Shown: piece after piece, positions 15,792-25,385 of the stretch
How positions within the stretch are numbered: the stretch's first letter is position 1
Layout: each line of letters begins with the position of its first letter
DNA from: Bdellovibrionales bacterium
Lineage (GTDB): Bacteria; Bdellovibrionota; Bdellovibrionia; Bdellovibrionales; UBA1609
Assembly: GCA_020630675.1 (NCBI GenBank)
Contig: JAHDIR010000016.1
Span: forward strand, 1 to 57,736
DNA: 57,736 nucleotides
Reading direction: 5' to 3'
Notes under the pieces: model-generated
Databases searched by the model: none
The model's input: the letters and a program-made list of their open reading frames with translations, nothing else
Told to the model about the DNA's origin: nothing
Made by a program: the position numbers and the translations under genes

Positions 15792-18065
15792 TTAGTTTTG
15801 CTTAACTCCAACTCCTGGGGTTTCGTTGTCTATTTCACCATTTCGGTATGTATGGCGACGTTTTTCAATGAGGTCTCTTGCGTAGTTGGCCATGCAATTA
15901 GTGACATTAGACTTGTTAGAGCACTTGTCTAGAAGGTAGGGGATATCATCTTGGCTGATATATTTTTCGTAGTAATGCTGACTCACCGTGATGGTGTACT
16001 TATTGTCATCTGTATTTGATTCGCTAAGCTCGTCCTCTTCTTGCTCATTATCTTTTGTTTCAACTGAGCAATCTTGATCTGTTTCAAATTGAACTTGAGG
16101 AAAATTTGTAATTACGTTACCAAGCTCATCACGGCCACCACTTTGCTCAAGCTTTGTTTGCAAAAATTGGTTGGCTCTATTGTTTAAGCAACGAGTATTG
16201 TTTACAGTGCCACTGTCACTTTCAGCAGCACACTGTTCTCTAATTTTATTGATTTGGAAGTCGGTTAATAAATTTCGGTATTTTTCTTCACTAATCCAAA
16301 AACTATTTGTCATTTCGCTGTTGTTGTTAGTAGAGCAATGAGCAGCTTGACTATCATCACCTGCATGGAAAGATCTAGAAGAGTCTTCTGCGCTAGGTAG
16401 GCTATCATAGTAACGATTTTCTAAACGCCCTTTGCTGGCCGTAGGAAATCTAGGAACTACTTCAAAGAATAGTTCAGGCTCATTACTTTCAACTTTATTT
16501 AGCCTAAGTTTAAACTGTAAAGTTGAATCTCTGTCAATTCCATTCAGGTAAGCAAATTTAATATTTTTTAGTAATACAGAAGCGTCTCCGAAGTTGTAGT
16601 CATACCTTAGGCTTTCATGGTTTAAGCTTAAAGCCACATCAGAGCTTGAAAGAAGTTTGCCACGTAGGCTTAAGTACTTTTGATGGCTATCTTTGATTGA
16701 TAGTAGCAAGCCAGCTTCTCCATGGGCGACAGCGTATGTATGCAAGCGAACTTCTTCGGCACGAAGGCCATGAGGTTTTACAATATGTTGTGTGCACTCA
16801 GGTTGGTTGTGGTTAGTTCTTCGGTTAGCCTCTTTTGTGCAAGATTTGTATTGGCTCATTTTAAAGCTGTTATAAATAAGAGCTGAATAACAAGTGATCG
16901 CATTTTCTGGGAGATTGGCATTTGGACCTTCGCATACGTCAATATTATCTAGATGTTTTCTAACAACATCATGGTCGATGTTAAGAGTAGCGTTTCCAGC
17001 TCGGCTGACTAAATAGGCTTTTTTACATAACTTGCCAGCAACTCCGGCCTCCTGATTGTCATTGTTGTCTTCAAAGTAATTTGAAATAGTAATTTGTTGG
17101 GTTTGGCAGGTCTCGCGCTGATCTAAACATTTTATTTCAGCCACATAATTTTTAGCTTCAGGGTGGGTACTCTCACCTATATAAACTGGAAGAACGGCAT
17201 AACCTTTATTATTTAATTTTCCTGAAAATTGTAATCGTACGTCATTGTTTTCTTCATCTATTAGGTCAACGGTAAGTTCAACTTTTCCGTTCTCATAAAT
17301 ATAAGGTACCACGAGAGCAATAGAACCAGCCAAAGCAAGACTGTTTTGTTTAAAGTCGACGATAGTTTCATTTTTAATAATGTCTTTCTTGAAAATATCT
17401 TTTAAACCTGACATAACGCCGTCGTTACTTTTTAAGTCAGTGAACTTTAGTTCAGGCCTAGGTGCTTGTGTTGAGTAGCCAGTAAGAGCTTTTGGGTTCA
17501 CCAGACTGCTTTTAAAAAAGGGAGTGGCCTTATAATACTTTAAAAAATAGTCAACCTCAGTTATTTGCTGGGTAGTGTTTGTAGACCCACCTTGAGATGT
17601 TGAATCGTTTTGTGGAGAACTAGGCTGAGCAGGGGATAAAACTCCTCCTGAACGTCCACTTTGCCTATCATTGGAACCTTCGGCCCCAGCTGGGTCATGG
17701 TTTGTATTGTTATGGTCGCGATGATGATTGTCGTTATTAGATCTTTGATTAGGAGTTGTTGTATTTGTTTCTCCGTCATCATTTTGTTGATTGTTATGTC
17801 CGTCATCGGCATTTGGTAAGTCTATATTAACGTTTGAATCTTGATCAGAGTTTTCTTGACGTGATTTTTCTCTTTCGTTTTGAAGTCTTTCTTCTTCGGC
17901 GCGCAAGCGTTGTCTTTCGCTTTCTCTGAGTTTACTTTGTTCGTTGGCAGCTTGTCCTCCGCGAACACGGGCTTTAGAGCGCTTACTATCGCTTTTTCCA
18001 CAAGCCGTCATCATGGTTAGGCACAGGCCAAAAATAATTATTTGTAAAAGTTTTTGTTTTTTCAC
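15792..18065 (-). CDS. Large lipoprotein with low-complexity N-terminal linker, unknown function
   Basis: 757 residues from GTG at 18065, preceded by GGAGGG seven bases upstream; an upstream ATG (18101) would add MCCEVFSMEGIF before the signal. The start reads MKKQKLLQIIIFGLCLTMMTAC, a lipoprotein signal ending in TAC. Next is a charged coiled-coil-like stretch (RESERQRLRAEEERLQNERE), then an Asn/Asp/His/Ser-rich disordered linker to about residue 165. The remaining 590 residues look globular with many Cys, including C-rich sites near the end, and match no family I know. Probably outer-membrane anchored with the linker reaching out. Confidence 0.75.
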   Translation of the reverse strand: MKKQKLLQIIIFGLCLTMMTACGKSDSKRSKARVRGGQAANEQSKLRESERQRLRAEEERLQNEREKSRQENSDQDSNVNIDLPNADDGHNNQQNDDGETNTTTPNQRSNNDNHHRDHNNTNHDPAGAEGSNDRQSGRSGGVLSPAQPSSPQNDSTSQGGSTNTTQQITEVDYFLKYYKATPFFKSSLVNPKALTGYSTQAPRPELKFTDLKSNDGVMSGLKDIFKKDIIKNETIVDFKQNSLALAGSIALVVPYIYENGKVELTVDLIDEENNDVRLQFSGKLNNKGYAVLPVYIGESTHPEAKNYVAEIKCLDQRETCQTQQITISNYFEDNNDNQEAGVAGKLCKKAYLVSRAGNATLNIDHDVVRKHLDNIDVCEGPNANLPENAITCYSALIYNSFKMSQYKSCTKEANRRTNHNQPECTQHIVKPHGLRAEEVRLHTYAVAHGEAGLLLSIKDSHQKYLSLRGKLLSSSDVALSLNHESLRYDYNFGDASVLLKNIKFAYLNGIDRDSTLQFKLRLNKVESNEPELFFEVVPRFPTASKGRLENRYYDSLPSAEDSSRSFHAGDDSQAAHCSTNNNSEMTNSFWISEEKYRNLLTDFQINKIREQCAAESDSGTVNNTRCLNNRANQFLQTKLEQSGGRDELGNVITNFPQVQFETDQDCSVETKDNEQEEDELSESNTDDNKYTITVSQHYYEKYISQDDIPYLLDKCSNKSNVTNCMANYARDLIEKRRHTYRNGEIDNETPGVGVKQN

Positions 18066-18612
18066 GAAAATTCCCTCCATCGAAAATACTTCACAACACA
18101 AAGAAGCAAGGCTTGAGCCAAAAAAAGAGGGGTCTATGCCAATTAATTTTGATTTGAATAGATTATTTTAGGAGATTTTAAAGTCAGGACAAAAATTGTC
18201 AGGGGTTTTATAATTTTTTTACGCTTTTAAAAAAGGCAAAAAAAAACCGCGGGATCTCATGAATCTATAAACCCAAGTTATTTAAGGTGGGTGACTATTT
18301 AACAACTTTAGGCTTCTCAATACGAGTTGAGCTTGCTCACCATTGTCAGTGACGGTCCCCAAAGTTTTACTTGTAGGGTTTATTATTTCAAGTCCCACGG
18401 ACAATTCAATATAGCAAAGGTTCGCCGCAAATTACAACTGGCTATTTGGTGGTTTTTTCATGGGGCTATAAGTCCTCTAAATGACTACTGATTATATGTG
18501 CCAAAAAGAGACAAAATATAAATCTCGACCAATAGGAATAAACTCAAAAAAGAAGTAAAAAATATTTGTATTTCTTTAAACTTTTAAGACCGATTATCCG
18601 ATATGTCTCATT
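18066..18612. other. Long divergent intergenic region
   Basis: About 550 bases between divergent genes, no coding frame supported. It contains GACAA-TTT-TTGTC (inverted repeat near 18195) and a TGAGC-TT-GCTCA hairpin near 18330. The lipoprotein promoter should be in the left 150 bases. I looked for GEMM, TPP and cobalamin riboswitch cores and did not find them. Confidence 0.35.
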
Positions 18613-18831
18613 ATGACACATGAAGCGCTTGATAAAATTTTTCCGTTCGTCGTCTTTTACTACGGCTTAATTATGACCTTGGCATTAAATTTACCAATGA
18701 CGCAAAAATTAGCCGAAAAGTATCTCATGCCTGACTTGCTTCGCCAAATGAATGCACATAGAGGCCTAGCTTTGGTTTGCTTATTTGTCGGTAGCTTTTG
18801 GACTCTACAAAATATTTGGTATTACAATTAA
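18613..18831 (+). CDS. Small inner-membrane protein of unknown function
   Basis: 72 residues with two probable membrane helices: FPFVVFYYGLIMTLALNL (about 10-27) and GLALVCLFVGSFWTLQNIW (about 51-69), linked by a charged loop (QKLAEKYLMPDLLRQMNAHR). No family recognised. No clear Shine-Dalgarno before the ATG. It stands 67 bases upstream of xseA and could be co-transcribed. Coding status rests on the membrane-protein character of the frame. Confidence 0.6.
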   Translation: MTHEALDKIFPFVVFYYGLIMTLALNLPMTQKLAEKYLMPDLLRQMNAHRGLALVCLFVGSFWTLQNIWYYN

Positions 18832-18898
18832 GGAGAGTTTGTTTAACCCAGCCTAAGGGTTTGACTTGTTAAGGCCTTGTCATTAGTCTTTGCAGGCT

Positions 18899-20293
18899 AT
18901 GAGCCAGTTAAATTTTGGAATAGACAAGCCTACTGCGCCCTCGTCTAAAAATGAAAAACCTGAAAAAAATGAGCCGACGGTATTATCTGTTTCTCAAGTT
19001 AATCGTTTAATTAAACGGCAATTAGAAGGGCAGTTTTCTTCGGTTTGGTTGCAAGGTGAAATTTCTAATTTTACAGCTCATAGTTCTGGTCATTTTTATT
19101 TTAGTTTAAAAGATAAAAACTCACAAATCAGTGCGGTCATGTTTCGTGGGCATAATTCTAAATTAAAGTTTAAACCTAAAGCCGGTATGGAAGTTATTGT
19201 TAAAGGCAAACTGAGTGTTTATGAGCCTAGAGGCAATTATCAAATGTTTTGTGAGACGATGGAGCCTTTGGGGGCTGGGGCTTTACAGCAAGCCTTCGAG
19301 CAGTTAAAGCAAAAATTAAGACAAGAAGGATTGTTTGAAACCAATCATAAAAAACAGTTGCCTCTCCTACCTAAGCATATTGCCTTAGTGACTTCTCCGA
19401 CAGGAGCAGCTGTTCAAGACATGCTTAATGTTTTAAGTCGTCGTAGCAAGTCGGTGAGAGTGACTGTTGTTCCTTGCGTGGTGCAAGGGGAGAGTGCTCC
19501 GGCCTCTATTGTAAAAGGTCTTATTCAGGCCAATCAAATGAATGATGTTGATGTAATTATTGTTGGCCGTGGTGGTGGCTCCATTGAAGATTTATGGGGC
19601 TTTAACAGTGAATTAGTGGCTAGAACCATCCACTCCTGTCAAAAGCCGGTGATCTCTGCCGTTGGACATGAAATTGACTTTACTATTGCCGACTTTGTTT
19701 CTGACCTTAGGGCGCCAACGCCTTCTGCGGCTGCAGAGCTTGTTGTTAAGAATGCCGCTCATTTAACGGACTCTATTTTGTTATTAAAACAAAGATTAGT
19801 GCGAGCTTTTGAGGTTAAAGTGGCACAGGATAAAAAAACTATTTTGAGTTTTGAAAAACGTTTAACTGACCCTCGTCGCAGGTTACAAGATCTCAGCATT
19901 CGATGTGATGAGCTCATTCAACGTTTACAGCAAAGTACAAAAAATTACTTTCTTGATAAAAAAATGAAATTAAAGGTTTTACGTCAATCTTTGAAAGATC
20001 CAGCGGATAGCATTGATCAAAAAAAATCTAAATTGAAAATGTTAAAACTTAAGTTAGATCAGCAGGTGCAAGAAAAACTATCTGCGTCTCGGTCGCAACT
20101 GTCTCAATCCTCTTTAGTGTTAGATAGCCTTAGCCCTTTGAAAGTTGTTGATAGAGGCTACGCAATAGTGACAAGTCGAGAGGGGCTAGTGATTAAAAAT
20201 GCAAAAGATGTAAAAGAAAAGCAAACATTAGATGTTAAATTAGCAAAAGGTCAATTGACCGTTCAAGCTATTGAAATCAATAGAGAGGTATAA
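18899..20293 (+). CDS. xseA: Exodeoxyribonuclease VII large subunit
   Basis: 464 residues from the ATG at 18899 (an in-frame TTG nine bases earlier is possible). An N-terminal OB-fold domain (VSQVNRLIKRQLEG, VWLQGEISNF, HFYFSLKD) is followed by the catalytic domain with ALVTSPTGAAVQDML, the DVIIVGRGGGSIEDLW motif and VGHEIDFTIADFVSD, then a helical coiled-coil C-terminal region. ExoVII degrades single-stranded DNA to oligonucleotides in repair. xseB follows two bases after the stop, then ispA and tlyA: a compact four-gene operon. Confidence 0.97.
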   Translation: MSQLNFGIDKPTAPSSKNEKPEKNEPTVLSVSQVNRLIKRQLEGQFSSVWLQGEISNFTAHSSGHFYFSLKDKNSQISAVMFRGHNSKLKFKPKAGMEVIVKGKLSVYEPRGNYQMFCETMEPLGAGALQQAFEQLKQKLRQEGLFETNHKKQLPLLPKHIALVTSPTGAAVQDMLNVLSRRSKSVRVTVVPCVVQGESAPASIVKGLIQANQMNDVDVIIVGRGGGSIEDLWGFNSELVARTIHSCQKPVISAVGHEIDFTIADFVSDLRAPTPSAAAELVVKNAAHLTDSILLLKQRLVRAFEVKVAQDKKTILSFEKRLTDPRRRLQDLSIRCDELIQRLQQSTKNYFLDKKMKLKVLRQSLKDPADSIDQKKSKLKMLKLKLDQQVQEKLSASRSQLSQSSLVLDSLSPLKVVDRGYAIVTSREGLVIKNAKDVKEKQTLDVKLAKGQLTVQAIEINREV

Positions 20294-20295
20294 TT

Positions 20296-20511
20296 ATGGA
20301 CTTTGAAAAAAAACTCAAAAGTTTAGAGCAAATTGTAACTAAAATGGAATCTGGCGATTTGAGTCTTGATGAATCCTTAAAAAGTTTTGAGAAAGGAGTG
20401 TCTTTGGCAAGAGAATGTCATAGCCAGCTCGACGAGGCCGAAAAAAAAGTGCAACAACTAATGAGTATCGATGCTGATGGCAATGCTAAAACGAAAGACT
20501 TTAAGGAATGA
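20296..20511 (+). CDS. xseB: Exodeoxyribonuclease VII small subunit
   Basis: 71 residues, normal for XseB. DFEKKLKSLEQIVTKMESGDLSLDESLKSFEKG is close to the family consensus (FEexlxxLExIVxxLExGdlsLeesl), rendered here in pieces: LEQIVTKMESG and LSLDESLKSFEKG. The remainder forms the second helix of the two-helix fold that coats the large subunit's coiled coil. The ATG lies just after the xseA stop, and its own stop overlaps the ispA start (ATGA), indicating coupled translation. Confidence 0.96.
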   Translation: MDFEKKLKSLEQIVTKMESGDLSLDESLKSFEKGVSLARECHSQLDEAEKKVQQLMSIDADGNAKTKDFKE

Positions 20512-21365
20512 TTAAGTACAAAAAAGAATTAGATGGTTTTGAATCGTTTTTAAAAAATTATTTTAGCGAACAAAAATTTCAATATAATAAAAATCGAAAC
20601 GGTCAAAATGAACTTTACTCGGCAATAAAATATAGTCTTTTTAGTGGTGGAAAACGTTTTCGTCCTCTGTTGTCTTTATTAACAGGTCAGGCCTTAGGGC
20701 TTTCTGCTTACCAGGTGTATCCTTTTGCAGCCAGTGTGGAGTGTATTCACACCTATTCTCTCATTCATGACGATCTACCTTGTATGGATAACGATGATTT
20801 TCGTAGAGGGCAGCCGACAAACCATAAGGTTTTTGGTGAAGATATTGCTCTTTTAGCTGGCGATGCATTAATTTCTGAAGCTTTTGTTATCTTATCTCAA
20901 CATTACCAGCATCAACCTTACGTTGCTTTAAATTTAATTCAATGTTTAGGGCATGGCATTGGCCCTTTTGGAATGGTTGCCGGACAAGCTTTAGATTTAA
21001 GGTCCAGACAAGCTGATGAAGATTTAATGAAGACCATTCACTCCTTAAAAACAGGTGCCTTAATTGAAACTTCAATTTTGGGGGTGGCAAAAATTGCAAA
21101 GGCATCTGAAGAGCAAACTCATCACTTAAAAAAATATGGTCAGTATTTAGGGCAGGCTTTTCAGTTAGCCGATGATATTCATGATGCGGCCTCGGCCTCA
21201 CAAAAAGACGAGGCATCAATGTTATCGGTTTATAATCTTGAAACAGTAAAAAAGATGTTAAAAACAGTCACTGAAAAAGCCATAGATTCTTTGAGTGTTT
21301 TTTCAAAAAACTCTGCTATGGGCTTAGTAGATATAGCTCAATTTAATTTAAATCGAAAAAAATGA
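20508..21365 (+). CDS. ispA: Polyprenyl diphosphate synthase (farnesyl/geranylgeranyl type)
   Basis: 285 residues, typical of IspA. GGKRFRPLL near 47-55 binds isopentenyl diphosphate. The first Asp-rich motif is DDLPCMDND at 88-96, and the second is DDIHD at 222-226; these hold the Mg ions and the allylic diphosphate. It makes the C15 or C20 isoprenoid precursor for undecaprenyl phosphate and quinones. The residues before the first Asp motif (CIHTYSLIH) fit short-chain products. Its start overlaps xseB by four bases. dxs, often next in this cluster, is absent; tlyA follows. Confidence 0.95.
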   Translation: MIKYKKELDGFESFLKNYFSEQKFQYNKNRNGQNELYSAIKYSLFSGGKRFRPLLSLLTGQALGLSAYQVYPFAASVECIHTYSLIHDDLPCMDNDDFRRGQPTNHKVFGEDIALLAGDALISEAFVILSQHYQHQPYVALNLIQCLGHGIGPFGMVAGQALDLRSRQADEDLMKTIHSLKTGALIETSILGVAKIAKASEEQTHHLKKYGQYLGQAFQLADDIHDAASASQKDEASMLSVYNLETVKKMLKTVTEKAIDSLSVFSKNSAMGLVDIAQFNLNRKK

Positions 21366-21375
21366 GGCCTGTGTT

Positions 21376-22143
21376 TTGCGTTTAGACCTTTACTTAGTAA
21401 AACATAATTTTTGCGACAGTCGGTCAAAAGCACAAGATTTAATACAATCTGGGAGTGTCGAAGTTTATAAAGATGATTCTTTTGTGGTTGTTACTTCGGC
21501 AAGCTTAAAAATTAAAGAAAATACAGAAGTAAGGTTAGTGAGTACAGAGCTACTTAAGTATGTGGCTCGTTCTGGTTTAAAGCTAGAGAAAGCCTTAAAA
21601 AAAGTGAAGCTAACTCTGCAAGATAAAGCGGTGTTAGATGTGGGGCAGTCAACGGGGGGCTTTACAGACTGTGTGCTGCAGTTAGGTGCTCAAAAAGTTG
21701 TTGGCGTTGATGTTGGGCATGGGCAATTAGATCAAAAAATAAAAAGCAACACTTGTGTTGAAGCTTATGAAGGAGTGAACGCTAAAAACTTATTGTCTGT
21801 TCGTGATAAAAACGGCCAAGTTTTTAGTTTGAGTTTTGCCGGCTTTTTTGATTTTTGCTGTATAGATGTCTCTTTTATTTCGTTACGTCATATTATAAAA
21901 GAAGTGTTTCCATTGTTGCGTCATCAAGGCCACCTTTTAGCCTTAGTTAAGCCACAGTTTGAAGTCGGGCAAAAGTATTTAAAAAATGGCGTGGTGAATC
22001 AGCCAGAAGTTTATGATATTTTAAAAAGCGAAATGCTATTGTTAGCAAAAAATAATGGCTTTCAGGTTTTAGACTACATGAGCTCAGAGCTCATTGGAAA
22101 AAAAGGCAACAAAGAATTTTTTCTTTATGCAACTAAGCCTTAA
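21376..22143 (+). CDS. tlyA: TlyA-family RNA 2'-O-methyltransferase / hemolysin-like protein
   Basis: 255 residues. An N-terminal S4 RNA-binding domain (RLDLYLVKHNFCDSRSKAQ, then DLIQSGSV) is joined to an FtsJ-like methyltransferase domain with the SAM site LDVGQSTGGFTDCVLQ (87-102) and VGVDVGHGQLD. ALVKPQFEVG near 200 is the catalytic-region motif of the family. TlyA methylates the ribose of rRNA cytidines; some members were described as hemolysins. The start is TTG at 21376 with GAGG eight bases before; no ATG fits. It lies 10 bases after ispA in the same operon. Confidence 0.93.
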   Translation: MRLDLYLVKHNFCDSRSKAQDLIQSGSVEVYKDDSFVVVTSASLKIKENTEVRLVSTELLKYVARSGLKLEKALKKVKLTLQDKAVLDVGQSTGGFTDCVLQLGAQKVVGVDVGHGQLDQKIKSNTCVEAYEGVNAKNLLSVRDKNGQVFSLSFAGFFDFCCIDVSFISLRHIIKEVFPLLRHQGHLLALVKPQFEVGQKYLKNGVVNQPEVYDILKSEMLLLAKNNGFQVLDYMSSELIGKKGNKEFFLYATKP

Positions 22144-22152
22144 GGGGAATTT

Positions 22153-23079
22153 ATGTTTCGTACTTTTATTTTTTTATTTTTAATTCAAGCTTCTTGTGTT
22201 CAGCTTCCCATTAAAATGGCAGATCGCCAAGGTGAAGCTGCTGATGTTGCTAGTGATAACCATGAGCTGGACCCATCTTCATCACAAAATGAATTACCTG
22301 GAGCCACAAAAAACATAAGGGATAAGAGTGTGGCAGTGATTGTCGGGCCCTCTTCGCCATCGTCCATTGCTGCAGCCTCTGGTTTGTTAAAGTATTTACA
22401 TGCCAATGAAATTAAAATTTCCTATATCGTAGGTTTAGGTTTGGGCAGTTTACCAGCCGCTTTTTATGCTCATAAAGCTAAGCCTCATGAGGGAGACTGG
22501 CATTTTTTTAAATTAGAAAAAATGAATTTTAAGAAAACATTTTTTTTCAACAATAGCCGTGCAACTTTTGATGAAGAAAAGTTAAGCCAGCAATTAGAAA
22601 AAGTTTTTAAACAAAAAAAAATAGAAAACTTTCAAGTGCCATTTGTATGTGCTCAATCTGGGTTATCTAGGGGAAGCTTTCGCTTACAAACGCAAGGGCG
22701 GGTTGTTGACGGCTTTGAGGCTTGCCTTAAACAGGAGCAAGCGCAAAACTATTCTGATAGCTTGAACTCTTATAAAGAACTGATAGCTTTTTTGTATAAT
22801 CAAGGAGCTGACTTTGTTGTTTACTTAAATACCGCTGTTGATAATGATTCGAATGTTTTCGAAAGTTCTTCGTTGTCTGGCAAGCAATTAAAGCAATATA
22901 ATTTTTTAGCCGAGCTAAACTCCAGCTTTGCCGGTTTGACAGATTTTACATTCACCGTGAAAGACTTAAATCTGAACCCGTATTCTTTTAGTGAAACCCG
23001 TTCGACCATAATGAAGGGGAGTGTTGCCGCCAAAAAGCAGATGAACTCATTTTTAAAAGCGCTAAAGCAGCATCAGTAG
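22153..23079 (+). CDS. Patatin-like lipoprotein lacking catalytic motifs (probable pseudoenzyme)
   Basis: 308 residues. MFRTFIFLFLIQASC is a lipoprotein signal with Cys15, though Gln at -3 is unusual. After a Ser/Asn-rich linker the fold-order resembles patatins: VAVIVGPSS...AAASGLLKYLH where patatins have LxxGGGxxGxxHxGVLxxL, and YIVGLGLGSLPAAFYA where they have xxGTSxGAxxxxxYA. The oxyanion glycines (now GPSSPSS) and nucleophile Ser (now Gly96) are both replaced. If homologous, it cannot work as a patatin lipase and may be structural or binding. Likeness is by eye. It follows tlyA by nine bases with good spacing for co-transcription. Confidence 0.55.
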   Translation: MFRTFIFLFLIQASCVQLPIKMADRQGEAADVASDNHELDPSSSQNELPGATKNIRDKSVAVIVGPSSPSSIAAASGLLKYLHANEIKISYIVGLGLGSLPAAFYAHKAKPHEGDWHFFKLEKMNFKKTFFFNNSRATFDEEKLSQQLEKVFKQKKIENFQVPFVCAQSGLSRGSFRLQTQGRVVDGFEACLKQEQAQNYSDSLNSYKELIAFLYNQGADFVVYLNTAVDNDSNVFESSSLSGKQLKQYNFLAELNSSFAGLTDFTFTVKDLNLNPYSFSETRSTIMKGSVAAKKQMNSFLKALKQHQ

Positions 23080-23242
23080 TGGGGGCTTTTTGAGCTCTTT
23101 GTTTCATTGTGTGCTCATGCTTTTTTCGCTGTTTTTTTGAAAATACTCGTACTTAAGACCTTCATCTTAACTATTATCTGTGCTACTTTGCTAGGGCGTC
23201 TTACAGGTATTTTAAAATTAAAAACTGAAAAGGAATAAAAAT

Positions 23243-24562
23243 ATGAGAAAGCCATTGGTTGATATATCGATTTTTAAACAAAGAAGAGACACTTTATCTT
23301 CTCATTTTGGTGATGGTGCCTTGGTTTTATTTTCCAGCCCTGAATATATTCGTAATAACGACGTTCATCACCCTTACCGTCAAGACTCTAACTTTTTTTA
23401 TATGACGGGCTTTGAAGAGCCGGGGGCTATTTTTATATTTCGTCCTGGTAAGTCTCCTGAAACCACATTATTTGTAAGGCCAAAAGATCAGCTCATGGAA
23501 ACTTGGGAGGGCTTTCGTTTTGGTGTTCAAATGGCGGGCGAAGCTTTTGGTATTGATGCTTGTTATGAAGTTGATCAATTTGAAGATGAAGCTCCTAAGC
23601 TTTTACAAGAAGTGGAAACCGTTTATCATAATTTATTTGTAAACTCTAATATTGATCAGCAAATGCAGTCGGTTCTTAAAACAACTCGCTCCCTACAAGG
23701 AAGAAGTGGTAGAGGCTTATTGTCTGTGAAAGACCCTTATTCAATTATTGGTGAGGCTAGGCTTGTTAAAAGTGATTTTGAAATTGAAACTATGAAGAAA
23801 GCCTGTGAAATCTCTGCGGATGGGCATATTGCTATGATGAGAGCTATGAAGCCAGGAATTAATGAAAGAGCCATCCAGGGCGTTTTTATTGGTGAAATTA
23901 TGTCCCAAGGCTCAGCTCGTGAAGGCTATGGCACTATCGTTGCCTCTGGCTCCAGCGCAACCACTCTACACTATGTTTTTAATGATCAGCCTTGCCGCAG
24001 TGGTGATTTAGTACTCATCGATGCCGGCGCCGAATATAATTATTATAGTGGAGATATAACTAGAACTTTTCCTGTGAATGGTCGTTTTAGCGACTTACAA
24101 AAAAGAGTGTACAATAAAGTTTTAAAGGCTCAGAAAAAACTGATTTCTATGATTAAACCGGGAGTTACCCAGGCTGCTGTTCACGACAGTTCTGTTCAAA
24201 TGCTCACTGAAATAATGATTGAAGAGGGATTACTGCAAGGTACCGTTCAAGAAAATATAAATAATTTAAATTTTAAAAAGTATTACCCTCACGGCATTGG
24301 GCATTGGCTGGGTATGGATGTGCACGATAGTGGTTTGTACACTATTGATGGTAAGCCAAGGCCCTTTGAAGCGGGCATGTGCTTAACTATCGAGCCGGGC
24401 CTTTATGTTCCTGCTGATGATATGTCGGCTCCTCAAGAATTGAGAGGGCTTGGAATACGTATTGAAGACAATATTTTAATCACACCAATGGGACATGAAA
24501 ACCTCACTAAAAAAGCTCCTAAAGAAGTGGAAGAAATTGAGTCCTTAATGGCTCAACTATAA
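23243..24562 (+). CDS. pepP: Xaa-Pro aminopeptidase (M24B, aminopeptidase P)
   Basis: 439 residues, typical of PepP. The N-terminal domain has QDSNFFYMTGFEEPGA. The catalytic pita-bread domain carries the five metal ligands: Asp260 and Asp271 (DAGAEYNYYSGDITRTF), His354 (HGIGHWLG), Glu384 (TIEPGLYVP) and Glu408 (IRIEDNILIT). It removes N-terminal residues preceding proline, in the cytoplasm. AAAAGGAAT precedes the ATG. A hairpin between it and the convergent HAD gene may end both. Confidence 0.95.
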   Translation: MRKPLVDISIFKQRRDTLSSHFGDGALVLFSSPEYIRNNDVHHPYRQDSNFFYMTGFEEPGAIFIFRPGKSPETTLFVRPKDQLMETWEGFRFGVQMAGEAFGIDACYEVDQFEDEAPKLLQEVETVYHNLFVNSNIDQQMQSVLKTTRSLQGRSGRGLLSVKDPYSIIGEARLVKSDFEIETMKKACEISADGHIAMMRAMKPGINERAIQGVFIGEIMSQGSAREGYGTIVASGSSATTLHYVFNDQPCRSGDLVLIDAGAEYNYYSGDITRTFPVNGRFSDLQKRVYNKVLKAQKKLISMIKPGVTQAAVHDSSVQMLTEIMIEEGLLQGTVQENINNLNFKKYYPHGIGHWLGMDVHDSGLYTIDGKPRPFEAGMCLTIEPGLYVPADDMSAPQELRGLGIRIEDNILITPMGHENLTKKAPKEVEEIESLMAQL

Positions 24563-24585
24563 GATACAGGCATTACAATGAACAA

Positions 24586-24610
24586 GGCCAACCGTTAATT
24601 CGGCTTGGCC
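24586..24610. terminator. Hairpin between convergent genes, possible bidirectional terminator
   Basis: GGCCAA-C-CG (24586-24594) pairs with CGG-C-TTGGCC (24601-24610) with one bulge and a six-base loop TTAATT. No long T-run follows on either side, so termination strength is uncertain. Confidence 0.45.
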
Positions 24611-24638
24611 ATAATTACTGGGTGTTTAATGTAAGGGT

Positions 24639-25385
24639 TTATTTAAGTAGGTAATTTAAATTAAACCAATTATTTTCAAGAGAGTGTTTATAAATTATTT
24701 GTTCAGTTTCGTAGTTACTGTCGCCTTCTGGGGCTGAGGTTATGCTTAGCTTTATATGGGAAGAACTCTCTAAAAGTTTGAAGTCTCCCATAGTATTTCC
24801 GCTGACAAAAAAAGGTTTTTGTTGGTTTGTTTTTTCTAACAAGGCCTCCACTTTTCCTTCTCGGTAGGTGATGGGGCCAGCTTGAATGTCGGTTACAAGG
24901 CCCTGTTCTGTTTTAGTTTCAATTCCAATAACTCTTTCTGCCGGTATATTAAATTTTTCAGCGGCAGGTTCAACAGCCCACTTGACCGAGGCGGTGACAA
25001 CATAAACAGCGACATTTTGTTCGTGTAAAAAATCAATGATTTCTTTTTGCTCATCAAAGATGGAAAAGTTATCCGCGTTTTGTAATGCCTCATGAGCCCA
25101 AGACCTTACTGTCTCAAGGGGGTAGCCTTTGTTGATTTGTGCGAGCCATAGATAGGCTTTTTGAGGAATTTCTTTTCTTAAGTTTTGATAATCTTGCCAT
25201 GGGTCTTTGGTGAGGTCTTTCACCAGTTGGTTTTTTATTTGATAATCAAAAAATGTTTCCCCCATATCAATGGGCCAAAGTGTGCCGTCAGCATCAAAAG
25301 CAGCGATGGGGTTGTTCACCTCTTGTAATGCTTTGGTGATGGAGTCTTTGATTTTATTCAATTTTTGATGGAAAGGGGAGCTCAT
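24639..25385 (-). CDS. HAD-superfamily phosphatase, phosphoserine-phosphatase-like
   Basis: 248 residues from the ATG at 25385, chosen because GAGG precedes it; an ATG at 25400 has no ribosome site. Motif I is FDADGTLW (nucleophile Asp plus acid/base Asp), motif II is VVTASVKWAVEP, and motifs III/IV are SGNTMGDFKLLE. The helical cap between motifs I and II (TFFDYQIKNQL, then a run of helices) is that of HAD subfamily IB, which includes phosphoserine phosphatase. Substrate cannot be fixed. It is a lone gene, convergent with pepP. Confidence 0.85.
   Translation of the reverse strand: MSSPFHQKLNKIKDSITKALQEVNNPIAAFDADGTLWPIDMGETFFDYQIKNQLVKDLTKDPWQDYQNLRKEIPQKAYLWLAQINKGYPLETVRSWAHEALQNADNFSIFDEQKEIIDFLHEQNVAVYVVTASVKWAVEPAAEKFNIPAERVIGIETKTEQGLVTDIQAGPITYREGKVEALLEKTNQQKPFFVSGNTMGDFKLLESSSHIKLSITSAPEGDSNYETEQIIYKHSLENNWFNLNYLLK

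Noticed and set aside
18300-18470. Possible riboswitch in the region upstream of the small membrane protein
   Set aside because: No conserved core of a known class was found, and the hairpins are short; I cannot support it.
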